Notes: generated from the sequence alone by a model not told the origin. Shown: positions 23,984 through 34,537, counted from the first letter of the stretch. The stretch is DNA of 64,000 nucleotides from Candidatus Vicinibacter affinis (GCA_016714365.1 JADJNH010000005.1:1650501-1714500); one strand, 5' to 3'. Made by a program: numbers and translations.

Positions 23984-26146
23984 ATGAAACACATCTTATA
24001 TTCAAGCCTTATTGCCTCTGTTATGACATTTTTATCCTGCAAGACTAATGACCCCGGTGCCGGATCCAATGATTTTCCAGACATACCTTTGGCTTATGAC
24101 TCCGTTGCACAAGACAGCGTAAAAGATGATTATTTTGGAAATGAAGTGCCGGATCCTTACCGCTGGCTGGAAGATGATAATTCTTCAGAAACCAAAGATT
24201 GGGTGTCGGCTCAAAATAAACTGACGTTTGATTACCTTGGGCATATTCCTTTCAGGCAGGCTCTAAAGACCAGAATTACAGACCTGATGAATTATGAAAA
24301 GCAGGGAGCCCCATTTAAAGAAGCCAATTCTTATTTTTTCTTTAGAAACGATGGTCTGCAAAATCAGGATGTCCTTTTTAGGAAGTCTGCTCCCAATGAA
24401 GCCGCAAAACTGGTTTTGGACCCAAATATTTTTAGCAAAGAAGGTACAAGTTCCGTCAGCGGAGTCACCATCTCAAAAGATGGTCGTTTTCTGGCCTTTC
24501 AACTATCGGATGCAGGCTCAGATTGGAATAAAATTCTCGTGAAGGATTTGGGTACCGGAAATTTTCTTTCAGATACACTGGAGTGGATAAAATTTTCCAA
24601 TATAAGTTGGCATAAAGACGGTTTTTATTACAGCCGCTATCCGGAGCCGAAAGGACAATCTGCCTTATCCGGTAAAAATGAAAATCATGCCGTGTATTAC
24701 CATAAAATTGGCACTTCACAAAAGGAAGATCAACTCATTTATGAGGATAAGGAACATCCTTTACGGAATATTGGCGCATCCATTACCCAGGATGAACAGT
24801 ATTTAATTTTATCCATTTCTGAGTCTACCAGTGGAAACGCACTTGCTATAAAAGATTTGACCATGGATCAGAAAGACTGGACCTGGCTGGTGAGTGATTT
24901 TGTGAGCGACTACAGTGTAATTGGGAATGAAGGAAATAAAATATTTATTCATACGAATGCAGATGCGGCGAATTGGAAAGTTGTTTCCATTGATATGCTG
25001 AAATATTCACCTAAAAATTGGCAGGAAGTTTTATTGGAAGGGGGAGATGTGTTGCAACTTGTATATTTATTAAATCACAAGTTGGTTACCGTCTATATGC
25101 ACAATGCTTCCAGCGAAATCAAGATTTTTGATCTTCAGGGTAATTTGCAAAAAAACATACAACTGCCTGAATTGGGAACTGTAGAAATGTTTAGCGGAAA
25201 GCAGGATGATTCAGAAGCATTTTATTCGTTTGTTTCTTACATCAGACCCACGAGTATTTTTCGCCTTGATTTGAATTCCTTCGAAGTTGAAAAATACTTT
25301 GAACCGAAACTTAATTTTGATCCTGATCTATACACGACAGAACAAGTGTGGTACAACAGCAAAGACGGAACGAAAATACCCATGTTTTTGACTCATCGAA
25401 AAGGACTGCAAAAAGATGGACAAGCTCCAACCCTGTTGTATGGTTACGGAGGATTTGACATCTCTTATCTTCCTACTTTTGCGGAGCGCAGAATTCCGAT
25501 TCTGGAGTGTGGTGGAATTTTTGCAGTTGCCAACATACGAGGAGGAGGTGAATTTGGTAAAAAATGGCATGAAGCAGGGACCAAGGAGCGAAAGCAAAAT
25601 GTATTTGTTGATTTTATAGCAGCTGCTGATTATCTGGTTTCAGAAAAATACACTTCCAGAGAAAAATTAGCCATCGAGGGCCGTTCCAATGGGGGGCTAC
25701 TTGTAGGCGCCTGTATAACCCAAAGACCTGATTTATGTAAAGTGGCCTTTCCCATTGTAGGCGTCCTTGATATGCTTCGTTACCATAAGTTTACCATAGG
25801 TTGGGCATGGGCAACAGATTATGGGACCAGCGAAACAGAAGAGGGGTTTAATTATTTAAAAAAATACTCTCCTGTGCACAATTGCAGACCTGCGGAATAC
25901 CCATCTACCATGATTACGACTGCAGATCATGATGACCGTGTAGTTCCTGCACATTCTTTTAAGTTTGCCTCCGCTTTACAGACAGCGCAACAAGGTAAAA
26001 ACCCGGTACTCATTCGGGTAGATGTCGCTGCGGGCCATGGAGCCGGCAAACCGACCGGAAAAAAAATCGATGAGATCGCAGATATGCTCAGCTTTATGTT
26101 TTACAACATGAAAGTAAATCCGGTCGTACATTTACCCAAGAACTAA
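23984..26146 (+). CDS. Prolyl oligopeptidase, S9A family, lipoprotein
   Basis: A 720-residue serine peptidase cutting short peptides after proline. The start at 23984 gives a lipoprotein signal MKHILYSSLIASVMTFLSC (lipobox FLSC). An N-terminal beta-propeller (about 60-430, with DPYRWLEDD at its front) gates a C-terminal alpha/beta hydrolase. The nucleophile Ser is in GRSNGG, the Asp in DHDDRVVP and the His in AAGHGAG. Likely periplasmic or surface-anchored, feeding peptide degradation with the M20 dipeptidase downstream, which starts 100 bp later. Confidence 0.93.
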   Translation: MKHILYSSLIASVMTFLSCKTNDPGAGSNDFPDIPLAYDSVAQDSVKDDYFGNEVPDPYRWLEDDNSSETKDWVSAQNKLTFDYLGHIPFRQALKTRITDLMNYEKQGAPFKEANSYFFFRNDGLQNQDVLFRKSAPNEAAKLVLDPNIFSKEGTSSVSGVTISKDGRFLAFQLSDAGSDWNKILVKDLGTGNFLSDTLEWIKFSNISWHKDGFYYSRYPEPKGQSALSGKNENHAVYYHKIGTSQKEDQLIYEDKEHPLRNIGASITQDEQYLILSISESTSGNALAIKDLTMDQKDWTWLVSDFVSDYSVIGNEGNKIFIHTNADAANWKVVSIDMLKYSPKNWQEVLLEGGDVLQLVYLLNHKLVTVYMHNASSEIKIFDLQGNLQKNIQLPELGTVEMFSGKQDDSEAFYSFVSYIRPTSIFRLDLNSFEVEKYFEPKLNFDPDLYTTEQVWYNSKDGTKIPMFLTHRKGLQKDGQAPTLLYGYGGFDISYLPTFAERRIPILECGGIFAVANIRGGGEFGKKWHEAGTKERKQNVFVDFIAAADYLVSEKYTSREKLAIEGRSNGGLLVGACITQRPDLCKVAFPIVGVLDMLRYHKFTIGWAWATDYGTSETEEGFNYLKKYSPVHNCRPAEYPSTMITTADHDDRVVPAHSFKFASALQTAQQGKNPVLIRVDVAAGHGAGKPTGKKIDEIADMLSFMFYNMKVNPVVHLPKN

Positions 26147-26248
26147 AAATTGTTAGATTAGATCCAAATTCTCAAAACTCCTAATGATTTCAAATGTTGA
26201 TTAAATAATTATACTTTTTTCTCGTTAAAGCACTTTAAAATTTATTGT

Positions 26249-27616
26249 ATGCATATTAATTATATCGAACAAAACAAACAAAGGTTTTTGGATGAGTTAC
26301 TTGAATTGTTGAAGATTCCTTCTGTCAGTGCAGATTCAAACCATAATGCAGATACTGCCCGTTGTGCGGAGGCTGTGAAGCTGTCTTTATTAGCAGCAGG
26401 ATGTGATAAAGCAGAAATCTGTCCTACCGGGGGTCACCCAATTGTTTTTGGCGAAAAAATTATTGATCCCAAACTTCCAACTGTCTTAACCTATGGGCAT
26501 TATGATGTTCAGCCACCTGATCCGCTTGAATTGTGGACTAGTGGACCTTTTGAGCCGGTGGTAAAGGGTGGTAAAATTTATGCAAGGGGGGCGTGCGATG
26601 ATAAAGGACAGGTTTTTATGCATGTAAAAGCCTTAGAGGCCATGGTTAAAACCAATACGCTTCCATGCAATGTGAAATTTATTATTGAAGGGGAAGAAGA
26701 GGTTGGTTCATCGAATCTAGGAGCCTTTCTCGAAGCAAATAAAGAAAAACTTAAGGCAGATATAGTTCTGGTGAGCGATACTTCCATGATCAGCATGGAA
26801 AATCCGTCCATAGAAACAGGTCTGAGAGGACTTGCCTACATGGAAGTTGAGGTGGTAGGTCCTAACAGGGATTTGCATTCAGGAGTGTATGGTGGTGCAG
26901 TGGCAAATCCAATAACCATACTGGCCAAGATGATTGCCTCCATGCATGACGAAAACAACCATATTACCATTCCGGGTTTTTATGATCAGGTGATGGAAAT
27001 GACGCCTGCTGAAAGGGAAGAGTTGAATAAAGCTCCTTTTAGTCTGGAAGATTATAAATCGGATCTCAAAGTTGCTGAAGTGTGGGGCGAAAAAGGCTAT
27101 ACCACACTAGAACGTACGGGCATCCGTCCTACATTGGAGTTGAATGGAATTTGGGGTGGCTATATCGGAGAGGGTGCTAAAACTGTTTTACCTTCCAAGG
27201 CCAACGCAAAAATTTCCATGCGTCTGGTGCCGAATCAAAAGTCACATGACATTGCACAACTTTTTACCAAATACTTCGAATCAGTAGCTCCTCCTTTCGT
27301 AAAAGTAAAGGTGACAGAACACCATGGTGGAGAGCCGGTGGTAACCCCAACTGACAGTGAGGCCTACCGTGCTGCTGCATTGGCAATCGAGCAAAGTTTT
27401 GGAAAGAAGCCAATACCTACAAGAGGTGGAGGAAGTATCCCGATTATTGCTTTGTTCGAAAAAGTTTTAGGCTTGAAAACAGTACTGATGGGATTTGGAC
27501 TGGATTCAGACAATATCCATTCACCAAATGAGCACTATGGTCTTGCTAACTTTTACAAGGGCATCGAAACCATCCCTATGTTTTTCAAAAATTATGCAGC
27601 TTTTAAACAATCATAG
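26249..27616 (+). CDS. M20-family metallo-dipeptidase
   Basis: A 455-residue zinc dipeptidase related to CNDP/PepV-type enzymes. The metal-binding stretches are YGHYDVQPP, ARGACDDKG and EGEEEVGS, with a further histidine in RDLHSG from the lid domain. There is no signal peptide, so it is cytoplasmic and finishes peptides taken up after periplasmic cleavage. The FKBP gene begins 2 bp after its stop codon. Confidence 0.92.
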   Translation: MHINYIEQNKQRFLDELLELLKIPSVSADSNHNADTARCAEAVKLSLLAAGCDKAEICPTGGHPIVFGEKIIDPKLPTVLTYGHYDVQPPDPLELWTSGPFEPVVKGGKIYARGACDDKGQVFMHVKALEAMVKTNTLPCNVKFIIEGEEEVGSSNLGAFLEANKEKLKADIVLVSDTSMISMENPSIETGLRGLAYMEVEVVGPNRDLHSGVYGGAVANPITILAKMIASMHDENNHITIPGFYDQVMEMTPAEREELNKAPFSLEDYKSDLKVAEVWGEKGYTTLERTGIRPTLELNGIWGGYIGEGAKTVLPSKANAKISMRLVPNQKSHDIAQLFTKYFESVAPPFVKVKVTEHHGGEPVVTPTDSEAYRAAALAIEQSFGKKPIPTRGGGSIPIIALFEKVLGLKTVLMGFGLDSDNIHSPNEHYGLANFYKGIETIPMFFKNYAAFKQS

Positions 27617-27617
27617 T

Positions 27618-28289
27618 ATGAAAGGAAGTTCTTTAGGAATATTATTTTTTATCATCGGCAGCTTATCATTCACCAACAGGTCTGCTGCACAAAGCAATTA
27701 TAAAATGGATTCTTTGAGTTACAGCATTGGTTTGTTATTTGGTAACAGTTTGAAACAACAAGGCATTGAAAAAATTTCTGCACCGGATGTGGTAGAAGCA
27801 CTGGAGGAATTTATGTCCGGAGCTAAGACTAAAATCAGCATGCAAGAAGCTTCAGAAATTTACAGTCAGGCATTGTCAAAAATGGCAGAAAAAGCGAACA
27901 GCGGGGTCAAAGAGGAAGGTGAGAAATTTCTGGCAGAAAATGGTAAAAGAAAAGGTGTAACCACAACCGCAAGTGGCCTTCAATATGAGGTGATCAAAAT
28001 GGGAGAAGGTCCTAAGCCAAAGGCTACAGATAAAGTGAATACACATTATCACGGAACGCTTATTAATGGAAAAGTATTTGACAGTTCGGTACTACGTAAC
28101 GAACCCATTTCTTTTCCATTAAACCAGGTGATCAAAGGTTGGACTGAAGGACTACAATTGATGCCTGTGGGATCTAAATTCAAGTTTTTCATTCCCTATT
28201 CACTGGCCTACGGAGAAAAGGGAGCAGGTGCGGACATTAAGCCTTTTGCTGCTTTGATATTTGAAGTAGAATTATTGGGGATAGAATAA
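27618..28289 (+). CDS. FKBP-type peptidyl-prolyl isomerase, exported (FklB/Mip-like)
   Basis: 223 residues from ATG 27618, one base after the dipeptidase stop codon. The in-frame start at 27495 lies inside that gene and is rejected. Signal peptide SLGILFFIIGSLSFTNRSAAQ, then an N-terminal dimerisation helix domain (about 28-105) and the FKBP domain (about 120-223) with THYHGTLINGKVFDSS, VIKGWTEGLQLMPVG and the terminal FEVELLGIE. It folds proline-containing periplasmic or outer-membrane proteins. Coupled with the peptidase genes upstream. Confidence 0.92.
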   Translation: MKGSSLGILFFIIGSLSFTNRSAAQSNYKMDSLSYSIGLLFGNSLKQQGIEKISAPDVVEALEEFMSGAKTKISMQEASEIYSQALSKMAEKANSGVKEEGEKFLAENGKRKGVTTTASGLQYEVIKMGEGPKPKATDKVNTHYHGTLINGKVFDSSVLRNEPISFPLNQVIKGWTEGLQLMPVGSKFKFFIPYSLAYGEKGAGADIKPFAALIFEVELLGIE

Positions 28290-28343
28290 TAAATAAATAC
28301 CCTTCATGAATGGAAGGGATACCAAAGAACCAAACAGTTTAGG

Positions 28344-29030
28344 ATGAGAATTGACATCATTACAGTTCTGCCTGAATTGCTCAGGAGTCCTTTTGAACAT
28401 TCTATTTTGAAGCGTGCAAAAGAGAAGGGTCTGCTTGAGGTACATCTGCATGATTTAAGAGCTTTCGGCATAGGAGCCTACAAGCAAGTAGATGATTATG
28501 CATTTGGAGGTGGAGCTGGCATGGTGATGATGATAGAGCCATTGGTGCAGTGCATCGAATTATTGAAGTCTCAACGTCCATATGACGAAATTATTTATTT
28601 GACACCCGATGGAGAGACCCTCCATCAAAAGATGGCCAATTCCATAAGCTTGAAGGAGAATTTAATTATTATCTGTGGGCATTACAAGGGAATTGATCAA
28701 CGGGTAAGAGACCATTGGGTCACAAGAGAGATTTCAATCGGAGATTACGTACTCAGTGGCGGTGAATTGGCGGCAGCTGTTCTCGTTGATACGCTTGGAA
28801 GATTAATTCCCGGGGTGTTGAATGATGAAACTTCTGCATTGACCGATTCATTTCAGGATGATTTACTCGCACCACCTGTTTACACGCGACCTGCTGAATA
28901 CATGGGTTATGCGGTACCGGAAATATTGATGAGTGGACATGAAGCAAAAATTCAGGAGTGGCGACATGAACAATCCCTGGAAAGAACACGCATCAGACGA
29001 CCCGATCTCTTGAAAGATAATGATTTTTAA
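28344..29030 (+). CDS. trmD: tRNA (guanine37-N1)-methyltransferase
   Basis: A 228-residue SPOUT-family methyltransferase that makes m1G37 to prevent frameshifting. Signature segments are [24 protein letters not shown] and [13 protein letters not shown], the last forming the trefoil-knot SAM site, then RPAEYMG in the C-terminal domain. A small CCCTTC / GAAGGG hairpin sits between the FKBP gene and this one (28299-28321). The usual rpsP-rimM-trmD-rplS neighbours are absent. Confidence 0.97.
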   Translation: MRIDIITVLPELLRSPFEHSILKRAKEKGLLEVHLHDLRAFGIGAYKQVDDYAFGGGAGMVMMIEPLVQCIELLKSQRPYDEIIYLTPDGETLHQKMANSISLKENLIIICGHYKGIDQRVRDHWVTREISIGDYVLSGGELAAAVLVDTLGRLIPGVLNDETSALTDSFQDDLLAPPVYTRPAEYMGYAVPEILMSGHEAKIQEWRHEQSLERTRIRRPDLLKDNDF

Positions 29031-29068
29031 ATGAACTCCTGATACCTATACTTGTTGATGTACAAAGT

Positions 29069-30013
29069 ATGTTTATGAAGTTGAATAGGTCGTCAGGTGT
29101 TGTTTTTTCTGCAATTTTATTATCAACGGTCATCTCGTGTACAGTTGGTTCCAAACATTCTACTCCTCCAAGTCCGTCTGTAGAAGCTGTCAAAACACAA
29201 GATCAAAGTCTGAGTGATTATTGGTATCAAGGCAAAGCGGAGTTGAGCAGTTATGATTTGCAGCAGGTACGGTATGGCGAAGTAAGAAAAGGTGAGGGAG
29301 TATTGATTTTTGTCGCGGAAGATTTTTCGAAATCCAAGCAAGTTAAATTGGATGATCCCTCCAATGCGGGTCAGGATAAATTACCTGTATTGAAGCTAAA
29401 CTTTTCTAAAAAATTCAATACCGGAATTTACCCCTACTCCATGTTGTTAAGTAGTTTTACGGAAGTTGGATCTGCAGTGAGTCCATATCCGGTTAAATTA
29501 AATGTAAGTGTTCAGGAATGGTGTGGTCATGTATTTACCCAGGTCAACAGAAAAGAGGGTCATTACGATGTACAACAGTTTTCATATTTTGAAACAGAAG
29601 GCGATCAGCGATTCACCTGCAATCTGGTGTGGTCAGAAGATGCCATTTTTAACCAGATCAGGATCAATCCTTCACAACTTCCGACAGGAGATGTTGACAT
29701 GTTGCCTGGCTTGTTTTATGTTCGGTTGAAACATAAACCCTACGAAGTTGTAAAGGCAAAGGCTACACTAATGGAGTCCTCATTAACAGAAAAAGTTTAT
29801 GCTTTGGATTTTGTTTCATTGCAACGCAAACTCAATATTCGATTTTCGTCAGTAGCACCTTATGAAATTTTAGGCTGGGAGGAATCATACCAGGAGGGTT
29901 CAGCATCTATGACGACCACGGCAAAACTTAAGAAGAAAATTTTATTGGATTATTGGAATTTTAATCACGAAGCAGATGCCTCTTATCGTAAGGAATTGAT
30001 GCTTGATTTTTAA
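29069..30013 (+). CDS. Conserved Bacteroidota lipoprotein of unknown function
   Basis: 314 residues. Signal peptide with lipobox ISC (VVFSAILLSTVISC), then a soluble beta-rich domain that opens DYWYQGKAELSSYDLQQVRYGE. I recognise this as a family common in Bacteroidota and sometimes mislabelled as septum formation inhibitor Maf, with which it shares no catalytic motif. No function is known to me. Its end overlaps the convergent glycosyltransferase by 4 bp. Confidence 0.75.
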   Translation: MFMKLNRSSGVVFSAILLSTVISCTVGSKHSTPPSPSVEAVKTQDQSLSDYWYQGKAELSSYDLQQVRYGEVRKGEGVLIFVAEDFSKSKQVKLDDPSNAGQDKLPVLKLNFSKKFNTGIYPYSMLLSSFTEVGSAVSPYPVKLNVSVQEWCGHVFTQVNRKEGHYDVQQFSYFETEGDQRFTCNLVWSEDAIFNQIRINPSQLPTGDVDMLPGLFYVRLKHKPYEVVKAKATLMESSLTEKVYALDFVSLQRKLNIRFSSVAPYEILGWEESYQEGSASMTTTAKLKKKILLDYWNFNHEADASYRKELMLDF

Positions 30014-31251
30014 AAGATTCCGTCCAATTTGCGGTATCCTTCCAAGAGGGATAATTTATCTTCGTGTAGTTCTTCCGGCTTGATTTTACACATTAGTCTT
30101 GCTGCACCTATACCAACTTCTTCGTCGGGAAAACCCTTGTCTCTGACCTCGTGAAGGAATTTCATCAGTCTAAAAGGATTGGCCCATCTGTTGAATCTTT
30201 TGACAAAAGCTTTTTCTCCGGAGGTGTTTTTTTGAATCAATTCGAGCTCTTGCAATAATCCCTGATCCATTAGAGATTCTGCAAGTGTGGGCGAAATCTC
30301 CTTCAATTTGTCCACTGCCACCATGGAGTCTAAAGTATGGAATTCATGTATTTTATGAAAAAAATTCATAAACAAATGAATGGCTTCCAGGGAATAGCTC
30401 AACTGGAAATTTTGGTCGAGATATTGTCCTATTGCCTTACCGGTACCAAATGGTACTCGATCAGATTTTCGAGAGGATGGATATACCAAGGCTTCATTTA
30501 TTTCACCCAGTTGATCCAACACAGAAAATTTATGAAGAAAGTAAAAATCTTCACCCGCCTGTCTTTTATTCATGCCACCTTGTGCGCAATAGGACTCAGC
30601 GGTTACGCCAAAACAGGAACCCAAGGTCTGAATGGCAAATGGATAATTAAAATATTTCTGGGCGTTGATGTAATAGCGGAGATGTAGTTCGTAATCAATG
30701 ATGGCCTGACGTTGCTTTTCAGGAATATTGACCAGTGGGTGTGCAAATCCAATGCTCACTGCCGGTTTTGCAGCGGGCATTTGATAATAATTAAAAATGC
30801 TTTGAAAATAATTTTCATGACAGATACAATCTGCATCAAAATTTAGAATGATTCCTTTGGGTTTTCTAATATGGTGAAATCGCCGAACTGCTTCATCCAT
30901 TCCTGTTTTTCTGGCCAGTCCCACACCTGCATGTTTAGGAGGAAGCAATTGTATCGGCAGGCAATGGATTGTGAATCCTGGCCGGTTATTTTTTTCTGAA
31001 TAGAGAAGAAGTTGTGCTCTCTGCTGTTCATGAAAATCTTGAAATTGTGCTCCCTTATTTTCAGGATAGTTTAATACCGGTAATACTTCTACATTAATTC
31101 CTAAAGTATTTGCCTGGACTAAAGAGTCCAGCGCAAGCAATAAATTATCTTCATAGAAGGCTGGAATTACCAGTATGACATCCAGTGCCGGGTCCGGGTT
31201 CACCTTTAACAAAGCAGGATTTAAAATTTTCTGAGATATATAGGAATTCAA
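30010..31251 (-). CDS. Family 2 glycosyltransferase-like protein
   Basis: 413 residues with a GT-A fold. The N-terminal VILVIPAFYEDN gives the nucleotide-binding strand, and IILNFDADCIC carries the D-x-D metal-binding motif. A conserved ALVYPSSR and a DRVPFGTG stretch follow. No membrane helices are present, so it is a cytoplasmic enzyme adding sugar to an unknown acceptor, probably for cell-surface glycans. It stands alone and is convergent with the lipoprotein gene. Confidence 0.78.
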   Translation of the reverse strand: MNSYISQKILNPALLKVNPDPALDVILVIPAFYEDNLLLALDSLVQANTLGINVEVLPVLNYPENKGAQFQDFHEQQRAQLLLYSEKNNRPGFTIHCLPIQLLPPKHAGVGLARKTGMDEAVRRFHHIRKPKGIILNFDADCICHENYFQSIFNYYQMPAAKPAVSIGFAHPLVNIPEKQRQAIIDYELHLRYYINAQKYFNYPFAIQTLGSCFGVTAESYCAQGGMNKRQAGEDFYFLHKFSVLDQLGEINEALVYPSSRKSDRVPFGTGKAIGQYLDQNFQLSYSLEAIHLFMNFFHKIHEFHTLDSMVAVDKLKEISPTLAESLMDQGLLQELELIQKNTSGEKAFVKRFNRWANPFRLMKFLHEVRDKGFPDEEVGIGAARLMCKIKPEELHEDKLSLLEGYRKLDGIF

Positions 31252-31535
31252 AATGATAGGTTAAATCAGGCTTAATGAAGCTAAATCAAATTGCGAAATT
31301 AGCAACAACCAGATCCAACAGGGTATAAATTATCATTAATTTATTTTGTTGTATTAACCGTATTCACATTTTACACTTTTGTGAGTGTGACAGTCGTTCC
31401 CCTCTGGTATCCATTCTATAAAGGCTCACTACTTCAAGAAAAATGACATATATTGCAAGTCAATAGTTTAATTTACATTAAATAAATCATTAGATATTCA
31501 TCACCAAATGAAGATTTTAAAAATTATGTTGTTTT

Positions 31536-31859
31536 ATGAATAGCAGAATGTTAAATTTGGGAATTACATTAATAATTTCCCTGTTGTTTGCTTTTATCTA
31601 TCGAAAATCCCAGGGCCAGATAACAATGAATTTATTCTTTATCAGTTTTATTCTTTATTTTTTAGGCAATACGCTTTTGGGGTTGGTCATCATTTACATT
31701 TATAATCTGATGCGTGGTTTACCTACTTATTGGTTTTCAAAAAGCCACTTTATTATTATAGTATTTTTATTTTTATGTATGCTGATTGGATTTATGGAGA
31801 ATAAAGCAGCAGTCAAAAATACCGATACGCAATTGGTCCCTAAAAATTTGGAAGAATGA
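31536..31859 (+). CDS. Small three-helix membrane protein
   Basis: 107 residues with three hydrophobic segments (about 7-22, 31-56 and 72-88) and a polar tail. No family is recognised. Codon use and the clean ATG suggest a real gene, but with no homology call this is moderate. It is followed closely by the WbqC gene, which has its own -7 box. Confidence 0.5.
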   Translation: MNSRMLNLGITLIISLLFAFIYRKSQGQITMNLFFISFILYFLGNTLLGLVIIYIYNLMRGLPTYWFSKSHFIIIVFLFLCMLIGFMENKAAVKNTDTQLVPKNLEE

Positions 31860-31931
31860 AGGTCAACCTGAGTAGTTTTTAACGGTTGATCTTTGTGAAG
31901 TAAATATTAGCAGGCTAAATATTTATTGCGC

Positions 31932-31939
31932 TAACTTTG
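31932..31939 (+). promoter_or_regulatory. -7 element upstream of the WbqC gene
   Basis: TAACTTTG matches TAnnTTTG, 19 bp before the ATG at 31959. Confidence 0.5.
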
Positions 31940-31958
31940 CCAGTCATTTCTTGAAATT

Positions 31959-32591
31959 ATGCAAGTTCATTCTGTGTTGATTCCCATTACTGTTTTTACA
32001 CCAATCGTATTATTGGCAGAATGTCTTGATAGAAATGTCCTCATTGAAACTTGTGAGCATTATCAGAAAAGAAGTTTTAGGAATCGTTTTTTTTTACCTT
32101 CCGGCAATGTACTCCAAATGCTGAGCATACCGCTTCGAAAAGGGAAGAATGAATCATTGCCCATTCGACTGGTAGAAATTGCAGATGAATTACCCTGGAG
32201 GGAACAACACATCAAGACTTTGCAGAGTATTTATGGAAGGAGCCCTTATTTTATTTTTTATAAAGATGAGCTGTTTGAACTGATTCAAAACGGTCCAAAA
32301 TCTTTGTATGATTTTGATTTGAAAAGTCTGAAATGGTTGTTTAAAATGCTTAAACTAGACACTACTTTGTCAGAGACGCATTCTTATGAAAAGGAAACAA
32401 AGGAAGAGATTTTGGATTTAAGATCTGCGCTAAAACCATCTTTATTCGAAGGAAAATATTTACCTTCCTATTGGGGAAGCGATCCTATACCTGCACAAAG
32501 TTCTGCGTTGGATCTGCTTTTCCACATGGGACCCGATTCTTATTCCTATCTTGAAAGTATACGAGGTCTTGATTTATTAACCAAGCTTTAA
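31959..32591 (+). CDS. WbqC-like family protein
   Basis: A 210-residue cytoplasmic protein of the WbqC family, associated with polysaccharide or O-antigen biosynthesis loci. Family-like stretches are EHYQKRSFRNRF, LSIPLRKG and the WREQHIKTLQSIYGRSPYF core. Its biochemical activity is not established. A glycosyltransferase gene lies 0.7 kb upstream on the other strand, but no full polysaccharide cluster is present. Confidence 0.82.
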   Translation: MQVHSVLIPITVFTPIVLLAECLDRNVLIETCEHYQKRSFRNRFFLPSGNVLQMLSIPLRKGKNESLPIRLVEIADELPWREQHIKTLQSIYGRSPYFIFYKDELFELIQNGPKSLYDFDLKSLKWLFKMLKLDTTLSETHSYEKETKEEILDLRSALKPSLFEGKYLPSYWGSDPIPAQSSALDLLFHMGPDSYSYLESIRGLDLLTKL

Positions 32592-32624
32592 GATTCCTGA
32601 TTTCTCTTGCGGCTGCCGATGTCG

Positions 32625-32632
32625 TAGCTTTG
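32625..32632 (+). promoter_or_regulatory. -7 element upstream of the M1 aminopeptidase gene
   Basis: TAGCTTTG matches TAnnTTTG. The leader would be about 18 nt. Confidence 0.5.
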
Positions 32633-32656
32633 TTCTGATTATATTTAGTCTCAGTT

Positions 32657-34516
32657 ATGAAGTATCAATTTTTCATTTTGCTTTTGTGTTTGGGCTGCAA
32701 AGAGATACAAACGGCAAAAATCAAAGATTCCACATCCAGACCGGATCCACATAGTTTTTCCCGACCAGATGAAGCCAGGACTGTTCATTTGGATTTGGAC
32801 ATTGCGTGTGATTTTGAGTTGCAACAAATAATCGGGGTGGCCTCCTACACCATTTCACATCAAAATGCACACAGGATTATTTTTGATAATCTGGGGCTCA
32901 CCATCAGGAAGGTGGAGATTGAAGATGAACAGGGCAGGAAGCAACAAATTGGATTTACAAGTCCGGATTCAGATACCTTGCTTGGAAGCTCCATTGAAGT
33001 CATCATAAGACCCGACACCAGAAAAGTACATCTGCATTATTCGACCAGCAAAGATGCCATGGCTCTTCAATGGCTTGATTCTAACTTTACTTCCTCACAC
33101 AAGTTTCCATTCCTGTTTACGCAAAGCCAATCCATCTATGCGCGTAGCTGGATTCCGTGTCAGGATGGACCGGGTATCAGATTCAGCTATACTGCAAAGG
33201 TCAGAGTTCCCAAAGGAATGATGGCCGTAATGAGTGCAGAAAATGGCCAGAATGTTGACAGCAATGGAATCTATTCCTTTAAAATGGATAAGCCGGTGCC
33301 TGCCTATTTGATGGCCCTGGCTGTAGGGGATTTTAAATTTTTACCCTTAGGTAAGCGGACCGGCGTGTATGCAGAAGCAGAAATTATCCATAAAGCTGCC
33401 TATGAATTTGAAGATTTGGAGAAAATGGTCGAATCCGCAGAAAAACTGTACGGCCCATATCCCTGGGGCAGATACGACGTCATTGTATTGCCAACTGGAT
33501 TTCCTTTTGGGGGTATGGAGAATCCTCGGCTTACTTTTTTGACTCCTACCGTCATAGCCGGAGACAGGTCCCTTACCTCTTTACTGGCACATGAGTTGGC
33601 GCATTCCTGGTCAGGAAATCTGGTGACAAATGCCACCTGGGAGGATTTTTGGTTGAATGAAGGTTTTACCACTTATTTTGAGAGCCGGATCATGGAATCC
33701 ATGTATGGGAAGCCCTACGCCGATATGTTGAGTCTGCTTGGTTATCAGGATCTTCAAAAAACCATCCATGAAATGGGAGACACCAGTCATTTTACCCAAC
33801 TTAAATTGAATCTCAAAGACGTAGATCCGGAAGAAGCTTTGAGTGACATTGCCTATGAGAAAGGCAAGTTGCTTTTGCGATTTTTGGAGGAGCGATTGGG
33901 ACGTGAGCGATGGGATCCTTTTCTAAAATCTTATTTTGCAGCATTTCAATTTCAATCCAATACCACTGAGGGATTTCTACAGTTTTTTGACCAGGCTTTT
34001 CCTGACATTTCATCAGAATTAAGAGACACTGTTCAAAAATGGGTCTACGAGCCCGGTCTAATTTCTTTTAAACCGACCTGGGACAATGGAAATTTCCAGT
34101 CTGTTGAAAACAAGCTCCGCATTTTTTTAGAGAACAACGATCCTGCCAGTCTTGGTACCGGTAGTTGGTCCACACATGAGTGGTTGCATTTTATAAGGAT
34201 GTTGCCGATAGATAAAAGTGAAGGCCGAATAAAAGCCTTGGACGCGGCTTTTAAGTTATCGGCTTCAGGTAATTCAGAGATTGCGCATGCCTGGTTGCTG
34301 TACATTGTTCGTTCCGGGATGGGGCCAAAGTATATGAAGGAGATAGAGCGATTTTTAGGTTCTGTAGGGCGAAGAAAATTCCTTACCCCGATCTATGAGG
34401 CTCTTGTTGATCAGGGTTTAGGGCAACAAGCCAGGGAAATTTTTCAACGATCCAAGAAAATTTACCATCCTTTGACCATCAGCACCCAGGAAAAGGTCCT
34501 GTACCCCAAAATTTAA
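32657..34516 (+). CDS. M1-family zinc aminopeptidase lipoprotein
   Basis: 619 residues. Lipoprotein signal MKYQFFILLLCLGC (lipobox LGC). An N-terminal beta domain binds the peptide amino end. The catalytic domain has GGMENP (GxMEN exopeptidase motif) and HELAHSWSGN with the downstream Glu in WLNEGFTTYFE, forming the HExxH-x18-E zinc site. The C-terminal helical domain resembles leukotriene A4 hydrolase-type aminopeptidases. It removes N-terminal residues from peptides at the cell envelope. Together with the S9, M20 and S46 enzymes it forms a peptide-degrading set within 13 kb. Confidence 0.94.
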   Translation: MKYQFFILLLCLGCKEIQTAKIKDSTSRPDPHSFSRPDEARTVHLDLDIACDFELQQIIGVASYTISHQNAHRIIFDNLGLTIRKVEIEDEQGRKQQIGFTSPDSDTLLGSSIEVIIRPDTRKVHLHYSTSKDAMALQWLDSNFTSSHKFPFLFTQSQSIYARSWIPCQDGPGIRFSYTAKVRVPKGMMAVMSAENGQNVDSNGIYSFKMDKPVPAYLMALAVGDFKFLPLGKRTGVYAEAEIIHKAAYEFEDLEKMVESAEKLYGPYPWGRYDVIVLPTGFPFGGMENPRLTFLTPTVIAGDRSLTSLLAHELAHSWSGNLVTNATWEDFWLNEGFTTYFESRIMESMYGKPYADMLSLLGYQDLQKTIHEMGDTSHFTQLKLNLKDVDPEEALSDIAYEKGKLLLRFLEERLGRERWDPFLKSYFAAFQFQSNTTEGFLQFFDQAFPDISSELRDTVQKWVYEPGLISFKPTWDNGNFQSVENKLRIFLENNDPASLGTGSWSTHEWLHFIRMLPIDKSEGRIKALDAAFKLSASGNSEIAHAWLLYIVRSGMGPKYMKEIERFLGSVGRRKFLTPIYEALVDQGLGQQAREIFQRSKKIYHPLTISTQEKVLYPKI

Positions 34517-34537
34517 TTTGCTTTTCTGGCGTTAGTT